DNA of 64,000 bases. Origin: Arenicellales bacterium. Lineage in GTDB: Bacteria; Pseudomonadota; Gammaproteobacteria; Arenicellales; UBA868. This document shows positions 52,329 through 60,395 of this stretch, in pieces; within the stretch, counting starts at the first letter, position 1, and each line of letters starts with the position of its first letter. A model generated the notes under the pieces. The model saw only the letters and a program-made list of their open reading frames with translations. It made no database searches and was not told the origin of the DNA. The stretch lies in NCBI GenBank assembly GCA_030754035.1, contig JASMBC010000002.1, forward strand, positions 15,441 through 79,440, given 5' to 3'. A program made the position numbers and the translations under genes.

Positions 52329-53912
52329 TCACGGCATTGGCTGTCCAACCGTGGGTCGGTGCCTGCCGGCACCAAGAGCCCGGCGGTCAATTTTTCCGTT
52401 TGGCAGTAGCGGGAAATCGGTCGTTATTATGAAATGCCTAGGCACCTTGTAACCGGCCAGTTGCTGCCTGCACCAGGCGGAAAAATCAATCGACGCAGCG
52501 GATCGAGGCTGGGGCGAGACCTCATCAGCCAATTGGATAAAGGCAGTAGCGCTTTCCTGAAAAACCGGGTCTGGTACCGCGATCACTACAGCCATGGCCA
52601 CTGCCGGGTGTTGCTCGAGTACGGCTTCGATTTCCCGCGGATAGACGTTGTAACCGCCGGTGATAAACATCTCCGTCGCTCGTCCGACCAGGTGCAGTGA
52701 GCCATCGGCATGCAGGGTGCCGATGTCCCCGGTCCGCAACCAGCCGTCAGCAGTGAAGGCTGCGGTGCTCGCCTCTGGCAGGTCAAAATAGCCGGACATC
52801 ATCCAGGGTGAACGAGCTTGTATCTCACCGCTATGGCCAGATTCGACCGATCTGCCCGCATCATCAGCGATACGTATTTCGCACCCTGGATGAGGAAACC
52901 CGACTATGGTAGATGGAGTATGGGCCGGGTTCAGCGCACCGGTTCCGGTCAAAGAGCCACAGGACTCAGTCAGGCCGTAGGCAGTTGCAATGTTGGTATC
53001 CAGGCGGGCCAGTTTGCGCAGTAACTCCGGCGGCATCGGGGCGCCGGACCAGATCAGCCATTCGAGCGCCGGGACCGTTGCATCCTTGAACCGAGACAGT
53101 TCTGACACTCTGCGATACATGGTTGGGACCTGCAGCCAGAGGTTGATTTTTTCACGCTGAACCATCTTGAGCGTAACTTCAGCATCAAAACTCTCCATGA
53201 AATAGATGGTGCCGGCACCGACCAGGGCAAAACAGACAATATCACCCAGCCCCCCGATATGGTTCACTGGCAGGTTGGCAACTATTCGGGGAATCTGTGA
53301 TGGCCAACGCTGGTGGCGGGCGCGATTGCCCAGCACCAGCGCCTGGTGGCTGATCACAACTCCTTTGGGAACACCAGTGGTACCGGAGGTGTAGACAATT
53401 ACCGCCGGATCATCAGGCATGACCACGTGCTGGGCAGCACGATAGCTTGCGTTCGAAACCTGATCGGCCAGATCGGCAAATTCTTCATAAGGCAGCGTGC
53501 CACTGCTGTTATCCGTTTCGTCTATTGCAATGATCCTGCCTTGCTCAAGCCCCGGGTGGGTGCTGCCTGCCGGCTGCGCCACACTAAACAGCACCGTTGG
53601 GGTCGCATTAGCAAGAATGACTGCCCTTTCCCTCATGGTGTACCTGGGATTAAGGCCGGTCCAGATTGCGCCAATGCGAACCGTTGCCAAAAAGACGATG
53701 AGGAATTCGGGTCGTGGGCTGGTGAGCATGGCGACCCGGTCACCGGGGGCAACGCCCAGGGCCAGCAGTGCTTTAGCGCAGCGGTCGACCTGACTGACCA
53801 GTTCCGCGTAACTCCAGCAGCGCCCGGAAAATTTCATCGCCATGCGCTCAGGCCAGCGCTGGGCAGTACTGAACGGATAGTCGCTGATACGCGGTAGGTG
53901 AGGCGTTGTCAC
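52329..53912 (-). CDS. AMP-forming acyl-CoA synthetase
   Basis: A 527-residue acyl-CoA ligase: P-loop VYTSGTTGVPKGVVISH, GLTESCGS, GWLRTGDIG, and the terminal Lys in PNGKIDRRALG. Closest to the medium-chain/aryl acid synthetases of the FadD/MenE type and not to the benzoate-type ligases at 33.7-39 kb. I place the start at GTG 53912, preceded by AGAGGA, because the 25 residues before it have no match to the family. Upstream of dctP on the same strand, so it may activate the TRAP substrate. Confidence 0.8.
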   Translation of the reverse strand: MTTPHLPRISDYPFSTAQRWPERMAMKFSGRCWSYAELVSQVDRCAKALLALGVAPGDRVAMLTSPRPEFLIVFLATVRIGAIWTGLNPRYTMRERAVILANATPTVLFSVAQPAGSTHPGLEQGRIIAIDETDNSSGTLPYEEFADLADQVSNASYRAAQHVVMPDDPAVIVYTSGTTGVPKGVVISHQALVLGNRARHQRWPSQIPRIVANLPVNHIGGLGDIVCFALVGAGTIYFMESFDAEVTLKMVQREKINLWLQVPTMYRRVSELSRFKDATVPALEWLIWSGAPMPPELLRKLARLDTNIATAYGLTESCGSLTGTGALNPAHTPSTIVGFPHPGCEIRIADDAGRSVESGHSGEIQARSPWMMSGYFDLPEASTAAFTADGWLRTGDIGTLHADGSLHLVGRATEMFITGGYNVYPREIEAVLEQHPAVAMAVVIAVPDPVFQESATAFIQLADEVSPQPRSAASIDFSAWCRQQLAGYKVPRHFIITTDFPLLPNGKIDRRALGAGRHRPTVGQPMP

Positions 53913-54029
53913 GGCATCCTCTGTGGTGCGATTTCCATCAGGCGGGTTTTCACGGCAACCCGGGGCAGGCTGAAAAGAGCCCCTCACCTGAAGACAGCAT
54001 TGACCCGCGCCTCACATCTGAAAGCCCGG

Positions 54030-54150
54030 CGCAGATCGGCCTGCGCAGCCGCGACCTAAGTCCCATTCCTTCGGTAATAGCCCTCAGCCGTCGCTGCAAA
54101 ACCAAGGCCTGGACAGGGTCAATGTCTGGTAACGGGGCTGGTGTCGGCAT
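54030..54150 (-). pseudogene. Possible hydantoinase B N-terminal remnant
   Basis: In one frame the - strand reads DIDPVQALVLQRRLRAITEG followed by MGLRSRLRRPICAGLSD, which can be aligned with the start of the HyuB gene at 3972 (VDPVLLAVYARIFKSITDEM, then SPILCEAKD). The match covers only about 40 residues, with later sequence out of frame. I regard this as a probable but weak fossil. Confidence 0.35.
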
Positions 54151-54293
54151 CAGTATTTACCGGTGGCATCGGCGGGCTACGAAAACCGCATTGGCTATTT
54201 AAGAGAATTAAAGAGAATAGAGTTGCCAGACGCCTGTAGGCAAGTATTTGTTTGTGCAAGGTAAGGTTGATTACGCCGCTAAGCGCCGTAACT

Positions 54294-54571
54294 GACTCCT
54301 GCCCAGCCACAGATTCTTCAATTGCTGCATCGCCTGCAATCTGAGCCTGGGCTTGCGCATATCTTTAATCAGTCACGATCTGTCAGTGGCCCTAGCCGCA
54401 TTATGCGATCAGGTCATGGTGATCAATCATGGTGAGATCATTGAATGCGGCTCATGTGCACAGGTTTTTTCCAAGCGCCCCCAGGCCTATATCGCAGAAC
54501 TGATACCTGCCGTTCGCTTGCCCGAAGTGGGCGAAAAGCGGTTCGATGAGGTAAATACTCGTAAGGCTTGA
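54294..54571 (+). pseudogene. Oligopeptide-type ABC ATPase remnant (C-terminal, frameshifted)
   Basis: One frame reads PQILQLLHRLQSEPGLAHIF, then the match shifts to another frame as LISHDLSVALAALCDQVMVINHGEIIE and ends with QAYIAELIPAVRLPE. This is the Walker B/H-loop to C-terminal stretch of a DppF/OppF-like ATPase (canonical QILDLLRDLQ..GLAYLFISHDLAVV). The Walker A half is gone and a frameshift sits at about 54360. A relic, not a gene. Confidence 0.7.
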
Positions 54572-54818
54572 TGGCGCACGCAGCTACCTCCTGCAACCAC
54601 AGGCATCGGTTCTGGCTCTCAGTAACGCGCCTTTAGCGTAGTTTCAGGTGTATTCAGAATAGTTGCTGATAACTCTCTGATTCGGAGCATTTATTTGGTG
54701 CTACCACAGGGGTGCCACGCTCGCCGCTTGGGCTGGTGCAGAGTTGGTCTGCGGGGGCCGAGGTAGGCAGGGCGTATTAGTCAGTTGATTTGGGCGTAGT
54801 TTTATCGCCATATAACGG
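54572..54818. other. Non-coding stretch before the reductase operon
   Basis: Between the ABC fossil and the promoter at 54819. I see no open frame of conserved type, no RNA gene and no repeat beyond short AT-rich patches. It serves as upstream sequence for the TetR-reductase gene. Confidence 0.5.
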
Positions 54819-54881
54819 TTGACAAATTAACCATATGGAGGGTAATGTTTCAGCATACTGACTGGTCGGTATGTAACCAAA
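54819..54881 (+). promoter_or_regulatory. Promoter and TetR-type operator of the benzoyl-CoA reductase operon
   Basis: TTGACA at 54819-54824 followed 18 bases later by TAATGT (54843-54848) makes a plausible -35/-10 pair, with the start of transcription expected near 54855. Directly there lies CATACTGACTGGTCGGTATG (54854-54873), a 20-bp dyad in which 16 of 20 bases are symmetric; it has the GACxGGTC-type core common in TetR-family operators. A protein bound there would block initiation. The first codon (ATG 54882) is 9 bases later, with a second in-frame ATG at 54897. The fused TetR domain encoded just downstream is the natural candidate to bind it. Confidence 0.6.
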
Positions 54882-56726
54882 ATGACACTAGCACACATGA
54901 CACAAAAAACCACGGCGGTGGAACGGATTCTGGCGGTGGCCGAACCGCTTTTCCTGGCGGCGAGTTACGCCAACGTGACCATGGATCAGATTGCCCGCAA
55001 GGCTGGATTTACCAAGGGCGGCCTGTACCATCATTTTCCCAGCAAGGAGGCTTTGTACCTGGCGATGATGCAGACTGATCTTGCCGAGAAGCAGGCCCTT
55101 TTTACCGCGATGGCCCGATCCGGGGGTGACTGTCGATCGCGGCTGCGGTGCCTGACCCAGGCATTTTTTGAGTTACCCGATCCCAAGCGCCAACTGATCA
55201 GCCTGGTACGGCGCAACAGTAACGCCCTTGGTGACGCAGCCCGGGCTCGGTTGATCAGCGCCTACCAGCAGGCACTGCCGAACCAGATCCTGTCCATAAT
55301 CAAGAGTGGGATTCGCACGGGTGAGATTCAGACCGTCGATGCCCGTCTGTTAGCCTGGTCATTCGTAGCTCTGGTGGAAACCGCGATCAGTGCGCATGGG
55401 GACCGGGTACTGGAAGAGTCGGGTAAGAAACTCGATTTCGTCCTCGACCTGTTTTTCCGTGGAGCGTGCGGCCCAAAAGACAGTGGACTGGGCCAGGCAG
55501 CCACGACCAGCACTGCGGCAAATTCGGGGTCGGCAGTGACGGCACCAACAGCTTATACCGGCACCGGTGTGTTTCCCGAGTGGCAGGACCAGGATCTGGC
55601 TGGGCTGCTGTTGGCCTGCCGTGATCTTGTCGAGGACGGCGACTTTCCAACGGTACAGCGCTGGCGGGATGGGGGTGGCCGGGTGCTAGGCCATTTTCAG
55701 GTCTATTTTCCAGAGGAGATCGCGCATGCCGCCGGGCTGCTGCCCTTCAAGTTGCGTGGTGCCCCGGTTGAGCCCGACCATGCAGACTCCCGTTTCGGTT
55801 CGTACCTGTGTTCTATTCTCAAGACATCGCTGGAACTGGTGCTGAGCGACCGCGTAGAACTGGACATGTTTGTTACCCACCCGATCTGCGATGCAGCCCG
55901 AAATCTGGCCGCGGTCTGGGAACGCAACAGTGAGCATCCCTGTCAGATCCTGTACCTGCCGCAGAATGCGAATTCGGCCGACAGCGGGCGTTACCTGCGT
56001 AACGAGTACGCTCGGCTCCTGGAAGTGGTCCAGCAGGTTGCCGGGACTACGATCACCGATGACGACCTGCGAGGCTCTATCGAGCTGTTCAATCGCAACC
56101 GTACGCTGATCCGCGAGTTGTATCAGATCAAGCGTGAGACACCGTGGCTGTTAAATGCCGAGGATGCTTATTGCCTGGTATCGGTGGGAGGGATGGTGCC
56201 GCGCGAGGAGCACAATGCCTTGCTTGAGACGGTACTACCGATGATCCGGGAGCAGGCCGATAGTAACCAGGAGGACCGGATACGGGTGGTATTCGAGGGC
56301 GGTTTCTGTGAGCAGCCACCGTTGGATCTGATCCGCATGGTCGGTCGCTCGTGCTATGTTGTTGATGACGACTTTCTGATCGGACTGCGCTGGATTCTTG
56401 AAGACGTCCCGAGCACGGGTGATCCGCTACACCAGCTGGCCCAAGCCTACCTGGAGAAATCATCCTACAGCCCGGTACAGCACGACTTGCGCAAGCCCAA
56501 GGAAAAAATGCTCAAAGAACGGATCAGCGCCGCCCGGGCGGATGCCGCCATTATTACTGCGGCCAAGATGTGCGAGCCAGGACTGGAGGAGCAGGTCTGT
56601 TATACCCGCTCGTTGGACGAGGACGGTATAGGATATTTCGTCAGTGAGTTCGAAGAAAACATGACGAGTTTTGATCACCTGGGTCTGCAGATCGAAACTT
56701 TTATGGAAAACCTGATGTACCAGTGA
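54882..56726 (+). CDS. bzdN: TetR regulator fused to the BcrC/BzdN-type catalytic subunit of benzoyl-CoA reductase
   Basis: A 614-residue two-part protein. Residues 1-195 are a complete TetR regulator: HTH at about 14-60 (VTMDQIARKAGFTKGGLYHHF) and a TetR ligand domain ending FVLDLFFRG. A 30-40 residue linker rich in Ala, Thr, Ser and Gly follows. Residues 233-614 are a full-length reductase subunit (family length about 380) with GHFQVYFPEEIAHAAGLLP, the iron-sulfur Cys region THPICDAARN and the end MCEPGLEEQV. There is no Met or convincing ribosome site between the halves, so the fusion looks real. The start may be ATG 54882 or 54897. The next gene encodes the other catalytic subunit. The two halves are normally separate genes, so a lost stop codon is the main alternative. 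Confidence 0.85.
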   Translation: MTLAHMTQKTTAVERILAVAEPLFLAASYANVTMDQIARKAGFTKGGLYHHFPSKEALYLAMMQTDLAEKQALFTAMARSGGDCRSRLRCLTQAFFELPDPKRQLISLVRRNSNALGDAARARLISAYQQALPNQILSIIKSGIRTGEIQTVDARLLAWSFVALVETAISAHGDRVLEESGKKLDFVLDLFFRGACGPKDSGLGQAATTSTAANSGSAVTAPTAYTGTGVFPEWQDQDLAGLLLACRDLVEDGDFPTVQRWRDGGGRVLGHFQVYFPEEIAHAAGLLPFKLRGAPVEPDHADSRFGSYLCSILKTSLELVLSDRVELDMFVTHPICDAARNLAAVWERNSEHPCQILYLPQNANSADSGRYLRNEYARLLEVVQQVAGTTITDDDLRGSIELFNRNRTLIRELYQIKRETPWLLNAEDAYCLVSVGGMVPREEHNALLETVLPMIREQADSNQEDRIRVVFEGGFCEQPPLDLIRMVGRSCYVVDDDFLIGLRWILEDVPSTGDPLHQLAQAYLEKSSYSPVQHDLRKPKEKMLKERISAARADAAIITAAKMCEPGLEEQVCYTRSLDEDGIGYFVSEFEENMTSFDHLGLQIETFMENLMYQ

Positions 56727-56760
56727 ACCTGGCGAATTGCCGGGACGAGGAGAGACAGTA

Positions 56761-58053
56761 ATGGGACAGGATAGTCAGAACGAGATTGTAGGGCGCGGTG
56801 CCCGGGACGGGGCCGAGCTTTTCCGGCAGTGGTTCTCCTCACTGGACGCGACTGCCGAACAGGGAGCGCAGAGTGCCTACGTGTTTGTCATGGGCAGTAT
56901 GAACGAGATTCTAAAGGCTTTCGATCTGCCGGTGGTCTTTCCGGAGATCAATTCGCTCCAGACCGCGGTGCGGCGTGTTGCCCACGAGTACCTCAACGAG
57001 GCTGAGGATTACGGTTATTCACCCGACATCTGCGGCTACGTCAAAGCTGATGTAGCAGTGCAGTTGCGTAATGGCGAGCACCCGATGGGTAGGATTCCCA
57101 AGCCTTCCCTGGCCGTTTACACCAATGCCTGTAATACCTATATCAAGTGGGCGGAGATCTGGGAGCGTATGTACAAGATTCCGATTTTCACGCTGGACGT
57201 ACCGGGCAGCCGCGAGGGCGGGGTGCACACTGGCCCAGGTGACCGCTCGTTCGAGAATGATCGCAGTTATGTCGAGGCCCAGGTGCATGAGCTGATCACG
57301 CTGTGTGAGGAAGTAACCGGTCGCAAGTTCGACATTGACAAGTTGCGCGAGGTATTGGGTTATGCCAACGACGTGGCCAGCAGCTGGCAACGGGTGTTGC
57401 AACTGAATGCCAGTCGGCCTTCAGTATTCAATGCCGTCACTGAGGGGACTATTTACCTGGGGGTTGCCAACGGCTTTCGCGGCACCGAGCAGGGCAGTCG
57501 ATATTTCAGGGAGCTGGTCGAGGAGATGGAATATAAATCGGCGAACGGCATCGGCACCCTGACCGACGAGAAATACCGACTGACCTTCGTGGGCGTTCCC
57601 TGCTACCCGATTTTCCGGCGCTTTAACGAGATGTTCTCCGACTGGGGAGGCACTTTCGTTAATTCAACCTATCTGTGGTTTGCCTCTGGTGGTACCAACA
57701 GGGGCTTTCAGTACGACCTGCAACGCCCGGTCGAGAGCCTGGCCGAGGGCGTGCTGCTCAGCGTCCGTGACGCCATGGACAGTATGTTCCATCAGAGTTA
57801 CATGATTGAGGATATGATCGACGAAATGCATGTGGATGGTGTGGTTTATCACCCGATCAAGAGTTGTCGCACAGTCTCTACCGGGCTCGCGGATAGTCGG
57901 CGCTACCTGATGGAAAAAACCGGTGTGCCATCGCTGTTCCTGGAATCGGACATGATGGATAAACGTGTTGTTTCTGAGGCTCAGATGAAGAACCGGGTAG
58001 ACGCGTTCTTCGAGGGCCTTGCATCGCGTCGCAGCCAGCAGGCCGCGGCCTGA
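56761..58053 (+). CDS. bzdO: Benzoyl-CoA reductase catalytic subunit (BcrB/BzdO type)
   Basis: A 430-residue subunit of the 2-hydroxyacyl-CoA dehydratase/benzoyl-CoA reductase family, of BcrB/BzdO length. Three conserved Cys regions that bind the [4Fe-4S] cluster are visible: YSPDICGYVKADV, VYTNACNTYIKW and HPIKSCRTVSTG. With the C-terminal half of the preceding fusion it forms the module that reduces benzoyl-CoA to the cyclic diene. Start at ATG 56761 (GGAG upstream); a second start at 56737 lies inside the previous gene's end. Which aroyl-CoA it prefers cannot be read from sequence. Confidence 0.88.
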   Translation: MGQDSQNEIVGRGARDGAELFRQWFSSLDATAEQGAQSAYVFVMGSMNEILKAFDLPVVFPEINSLQTAVRRVAHEYLNEAEDYGYSPDICGYVKADVAVQLRNGEHPMGRIPKPSLAVYTNACNTYIKWAEIWERMYKIPIFTLDVPGSREGGVHTGPGDRSFENDRSYVEAQVHELITLCEEVTGRKFDIDKLREVLGYANDVASSWQRVLQLNASRPSVFNAVTEGTIYLGVANGFRGTEQGSRYFRELVEEMEYKSANGIGTLTDEKYRLTFVGVPCYPIFRRFNEMFSDWGGTFVNSTYLWFASGGTNRGFQYDLQRPVESLAEGVLLSVRDAMDSMFHQSYMIEDMIDEMHVDGVVYHPIKSCRTVSTGLADSRRYLMEKTGVPSLFLESDMMDKRVVSEAQMKNRVDAFFEGLASRRSQQAAA

Positions 58054-58073
58054 ACCAGTAGAGGAATCAAGCC

Positions 58074-58889
58074 ATGGCGTATGCTGCAGGTGTAGATGTG
58101 GGGTCGACCCAGAGTAAAGCCGCGATTGTTGATGAGGATGGCAACCTGATCGCGACCGCTCTCGACGAAACCGGAGCAAACGTGGTGCAAGCTGCAGAGA
58201 GGGTATATGAACAGGCCCTGCGCAGCGCTAAGCTGCGCGAAGAGGAAGTCGACTACATTATTGGCACTGGTTACGGCCGCTATAAGGTGACATTCGGCAA
58301 CGCCCAAGTTACCGAGATCAGCTGTCACGGCCGGGGCGCGGTAAAGATGTTTCCCGATACCCGCACGGTGATCGACATGGGTGGCCAGGATACCAAAGCC
58401 ATCAGCGTCAGTCCGAGCGGGGAGATCAACGATTTCTGTATGAATGACAAGTGTGCCGCCGGGACTGGCCGCTTTCTCGGGGCTGCTGCGATGGCCCTGG
58501 ATCTGTCTTTGGCCGAGCTTGGCCCTACGGCCTTGAAGTCGGATAAGCCCGTACGCATCAGCACCACCTGCACGGTATTCGCTGAGTCAGAAGTTCTTTC
58601 CTGGCTGGGTAAAGGAAAAAAACTTCCCGACATACTCTGGGGAGTGCACCAGTCGATCGCTACCCGAACCATCGGCCTGGTGCGTCGGGTAGGGCTGGAC
58701 GAGAAGATTACATTTACCGGCGGGGTAACCCGCAACGTGGCCATGGTCAAGGCGCTGGAAGACCGCCTCGGTATCCGCTTGAACGTGAGTGAACAGGCTC
58801 ACTACTTTGGTGCGCTCGGCGCAGCACTTTTTGCTCTTGATCATATCCTAGATAGCCGTAAACCCGCGTCTAGCGCAGAGGTGGCGTAA
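58074..58889 (+). CDS. bzdP: Benzoyl-CoA reductase ATPase subunit (BcrA/D, BadF/G family), first copy
   Basis: A 271-residue ASKHA-fold ATPase: phosphate loops [11 protein letters not shown] and [10 protein letters not shown], the iron-sulfur Cys in [13 protein letters not shown] and in [11 protein letters not shown], and TGGVTRN near the end. It uses two ATP per electron to push electrons onto the catalytic module. Two ATPase genes rather than one argue for a reductase, not for a 2-hydroxyacyl-CoA dehydratase activator. It is short compared with BcrA/BadF (about 435 residues), pointing to the Bzd subtype. The letter P is given by gene order only. Confidence 0.85.
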   Translation: MAYAAGVDVGSTQSKAAIVDEDGNLIATALDETGANVVQAAERVYEQALRSAKLREEEVDYIIGTGYGRYKVTFGNAQVTEISCHGRGAVKMFPDTRTVIDMGGQDTKAISVSPSGEINDFCMNDKCAAGTGRFLGAAAMALDLSLAELGPTALKSDKPVRISTTCTVFAESEVLSWLGKGKKLPDILWGVHQSIATRTIGLVRRVGLDEKITFTGGVTRNVAMVKALEDRLGIRLNVSEQAHYFGALGAALFALDHILDSRKPASSAEVA

Positions 58890-59719
58890 TGGACTGTACA
58901 GTCGGTATAGACGTAGGTTCTACCTACACTAAGTGTGTTGCCCTTTCGGCAAACGGTGAGATCGTTGGCCGCAGACTGGCACAAACCGGGTTCAAACTGG
59001 GGGAGATCTCGGCGAGGCTATTGAACGAGACCCTGGCAGACAGTGGGCTCGAGCGCGGCGATGTTGGCTATGTAATCGCTACCGGCTTTGGCCGCCACCA
59101 GGTCAAGGACAAGGACGCGGCGGTGACTGATCTGACCGCCGCCGCCCGCGGCGCTAGGTTCATCTTTCCGGATACCCGCACTGTGCTCGATATCGGCGGT
59201 CAGACGATGAAGGCGAGCCGGGTCGACGAGAACTGCAAGGTGGATTCGTTTCGTCTCAACGATAAGTGCGCGGCTGGAACTGGCGCGTTTTTGGAAAAGA
59301 CTGCGTATTACATGGGGTTTAAAACAAAGGAGATCGGACCGCTGTTGGCCACCTCACGTGAGTCAGTCTCCATATCAGGGGTATGCGCGGTGTTCGCTGA
59401 GTCTGAAGTGATCAATCACCTGTCACAGGGTACTGCACCGGCGGACATCATGCAGGGTGCGGTCTCATCACTGATTAAACGATCGGTTCAGTTAATGAAG
59501 CGGGTCCGCGCTGAGCCCGGATATACCCTGGTTGGTGGCCTGTTACGGTTTCGGACAATGGTTGACGAAGTGCAGGAGAAACTGGGCCAGGAAGTCAATG
59601 TTCCCGATGGGGATCTGGTTCAGTTTACAGCCGCGCTGGGTGCAGCCGTGCTGGGGCACCGGCGGATGCAGCAACTGGGTGTAGGCAGCGGGCTTACGGT
59701 GGGTGCCGGTGCTGCCTGA
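58889..59719 (+). CDS. bzdQ: Benzoyl-CoA reductase ATPase subunit, second copy
   Basis: A 276-residue ATPase of the same family: [38 protein letters not shown] and GVCAVFAESEV, so the pair of cluster Cys is kept. The second phosphate loop has Thr where the first copy has Asp (GGQTMKA versus GGQDTKA), which may make the two nucleotide sites unequal, as in a heterodimer. It overlaps the preceding stop by one base. The letter Q is given by gene order only. Confidence 0.85.
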   Translation: MDCTVGIDVGSTYTKCVALSANGEIVGRRLAQTGFKLGEISARLLNETLADSGLERGDVGYVIATGFGRHQVKDKDAAVTDLTAAARGARFIFPDTRTVLDIGGQTMKASRVDENCKVDSFRLNDKCAAGTGAFLEKTAYYMGFKTKEIGPLLATSRESVSISGVCAVFAESEVINHLSQGTAPADIMQGAVSSLIKRSVQLMKRVRAEPGYTLVGGLLRFRTMVDEVQEKLGQEVNVPDGDLVQFTAALGAAVLGHRRMQQLGVGSGLTVGAGAA

Positions 59720-60002
59720 ACAGTTGGTATCGGGTGGCTGTTGTGACTCCACGACGACCACTACTGATGCTGCGGCCGATTCCAGCGCGATTCTTGTCGA
59801 TCCAGCGCTTACGGCAGATGGCTGGGTTAAACGCTATCTGGCCGATCCCGCCCGGGCCCGCGAAGCGCGGGAACTGTACTCTTCAATGGGTTATGAGGTG
59901 TACGAGCAACAACTCGATCCCGCTGACTTTCCCCTGAGTTGTGGCGAGTGCCCCTCAGAGGTCTGCCGGGCTTATGTCATGATCTATACCCGCCGGCGTT
60001 GA
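59703..60002 (+). CDS. Small Cys-containing hypothetical protein at the end of the reductase operon
   Basis: A 99-residue frame overlapping the ATPase stop by 17 bases, on the same strand. The C-terminal 65 residues look conserved in style (DGWVKRYLADPARAREAREL then SSMGYEVYEQQLDPADF and SCGECPSEVCRAYVMIYTRR), with a CxxC and a third Cys that could bind zinc or a cluster. The N-terminal 30 residues are low-complexity (Thr/Ala/Ser). The start (GTG 59703) is uncertain. I do not recognise a function. Its location suggests a helper for the reductase. Confidence 0.6.
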   Translation: MPVLPEQLVSGGCCDSTTTTTDAAADSSAILVDPALTADGWVKRYLADPARAREARELYSSMGYEVYEQQLDPADFPLSCGECPSEVCRAYVMIYTRRR

Positions 60003-60045
60003 CTGTAAGCCGCGACGGGTGGATGCAACGGTCATTCGCCTCGGC

Positions 60046-60292
60046 AATGAATCCTTGCCAGTTTTCCTTTCCAAGCAATCCGTCGTAGATCATATCCTTA
60101 AGTAGTTGGAAGGGCTGGCACTGTGGGGCGTCCAGGGCCTGCTGCAGGTGCCGTGCGATGGCCAGTCGTACGCTCGCCAATCCTGTCGGTCAGGCGCACT
60201 CGAGCGACAGGGTGACGGTAGCCGTGGACCATGGCGTTGTCGGTATCAGCGACTGAGGCAGCGCCCTGTTCTACCATTCGGATCGCCTCCAT
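60046..60292 (-). pseudogene. 3-hydroxyacyl-CoA dehydrogenase fossil (C-terminal domain, frameshifted)
   Basis: The gap between the reductase operon and fnr is not empty: on the - strand, MEAIRMVEQGAASVADTDNA and MVHGYRHPVARVRLTDRIGE match the C-terminal domain of (S)-3-hydroxyacyl-CoA dehydrogenases (canonical EAVRMVEEGVAS, AMVLGYRHPMGP, LTDLVG). A frameshift near 60175 then gives SVRLAIARHLQQALDAP and LLKDMIYDGLLGKENWQGF, matching LLRDMVAAGRLGRKTGRGF. The N-terminal NAD domain is missing. It represents a lost beta-oxidation dehydrogenase. Confidence 0.75.
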
Positions 60293-60395
60293 GTCGGCAT
60301 CGTTGCTCCGCTGGGTCGGTTCCGTAAAAGGAGTGATGTGATAGTATGCTTGCCGTTCGCCAGCCTTTTCCCTCTTTTTTCAAATACATTGATTT

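Noticed and set aside
56761-59719. 2-hydroxyacyl-CoA dehydratase with its activator instead of a benzoyl-CoA reductase
   Set aside because: Dehydratases have one activator ATPase; two different ATPase genes plus Dch, Had, Oah and BzdR in the window favour the reductase.
60389-60393. FNR box in front of fnr itself
   Set aside because: Only the TTGAT half is present and it touches the start codon; the second half does not match ATCAA.
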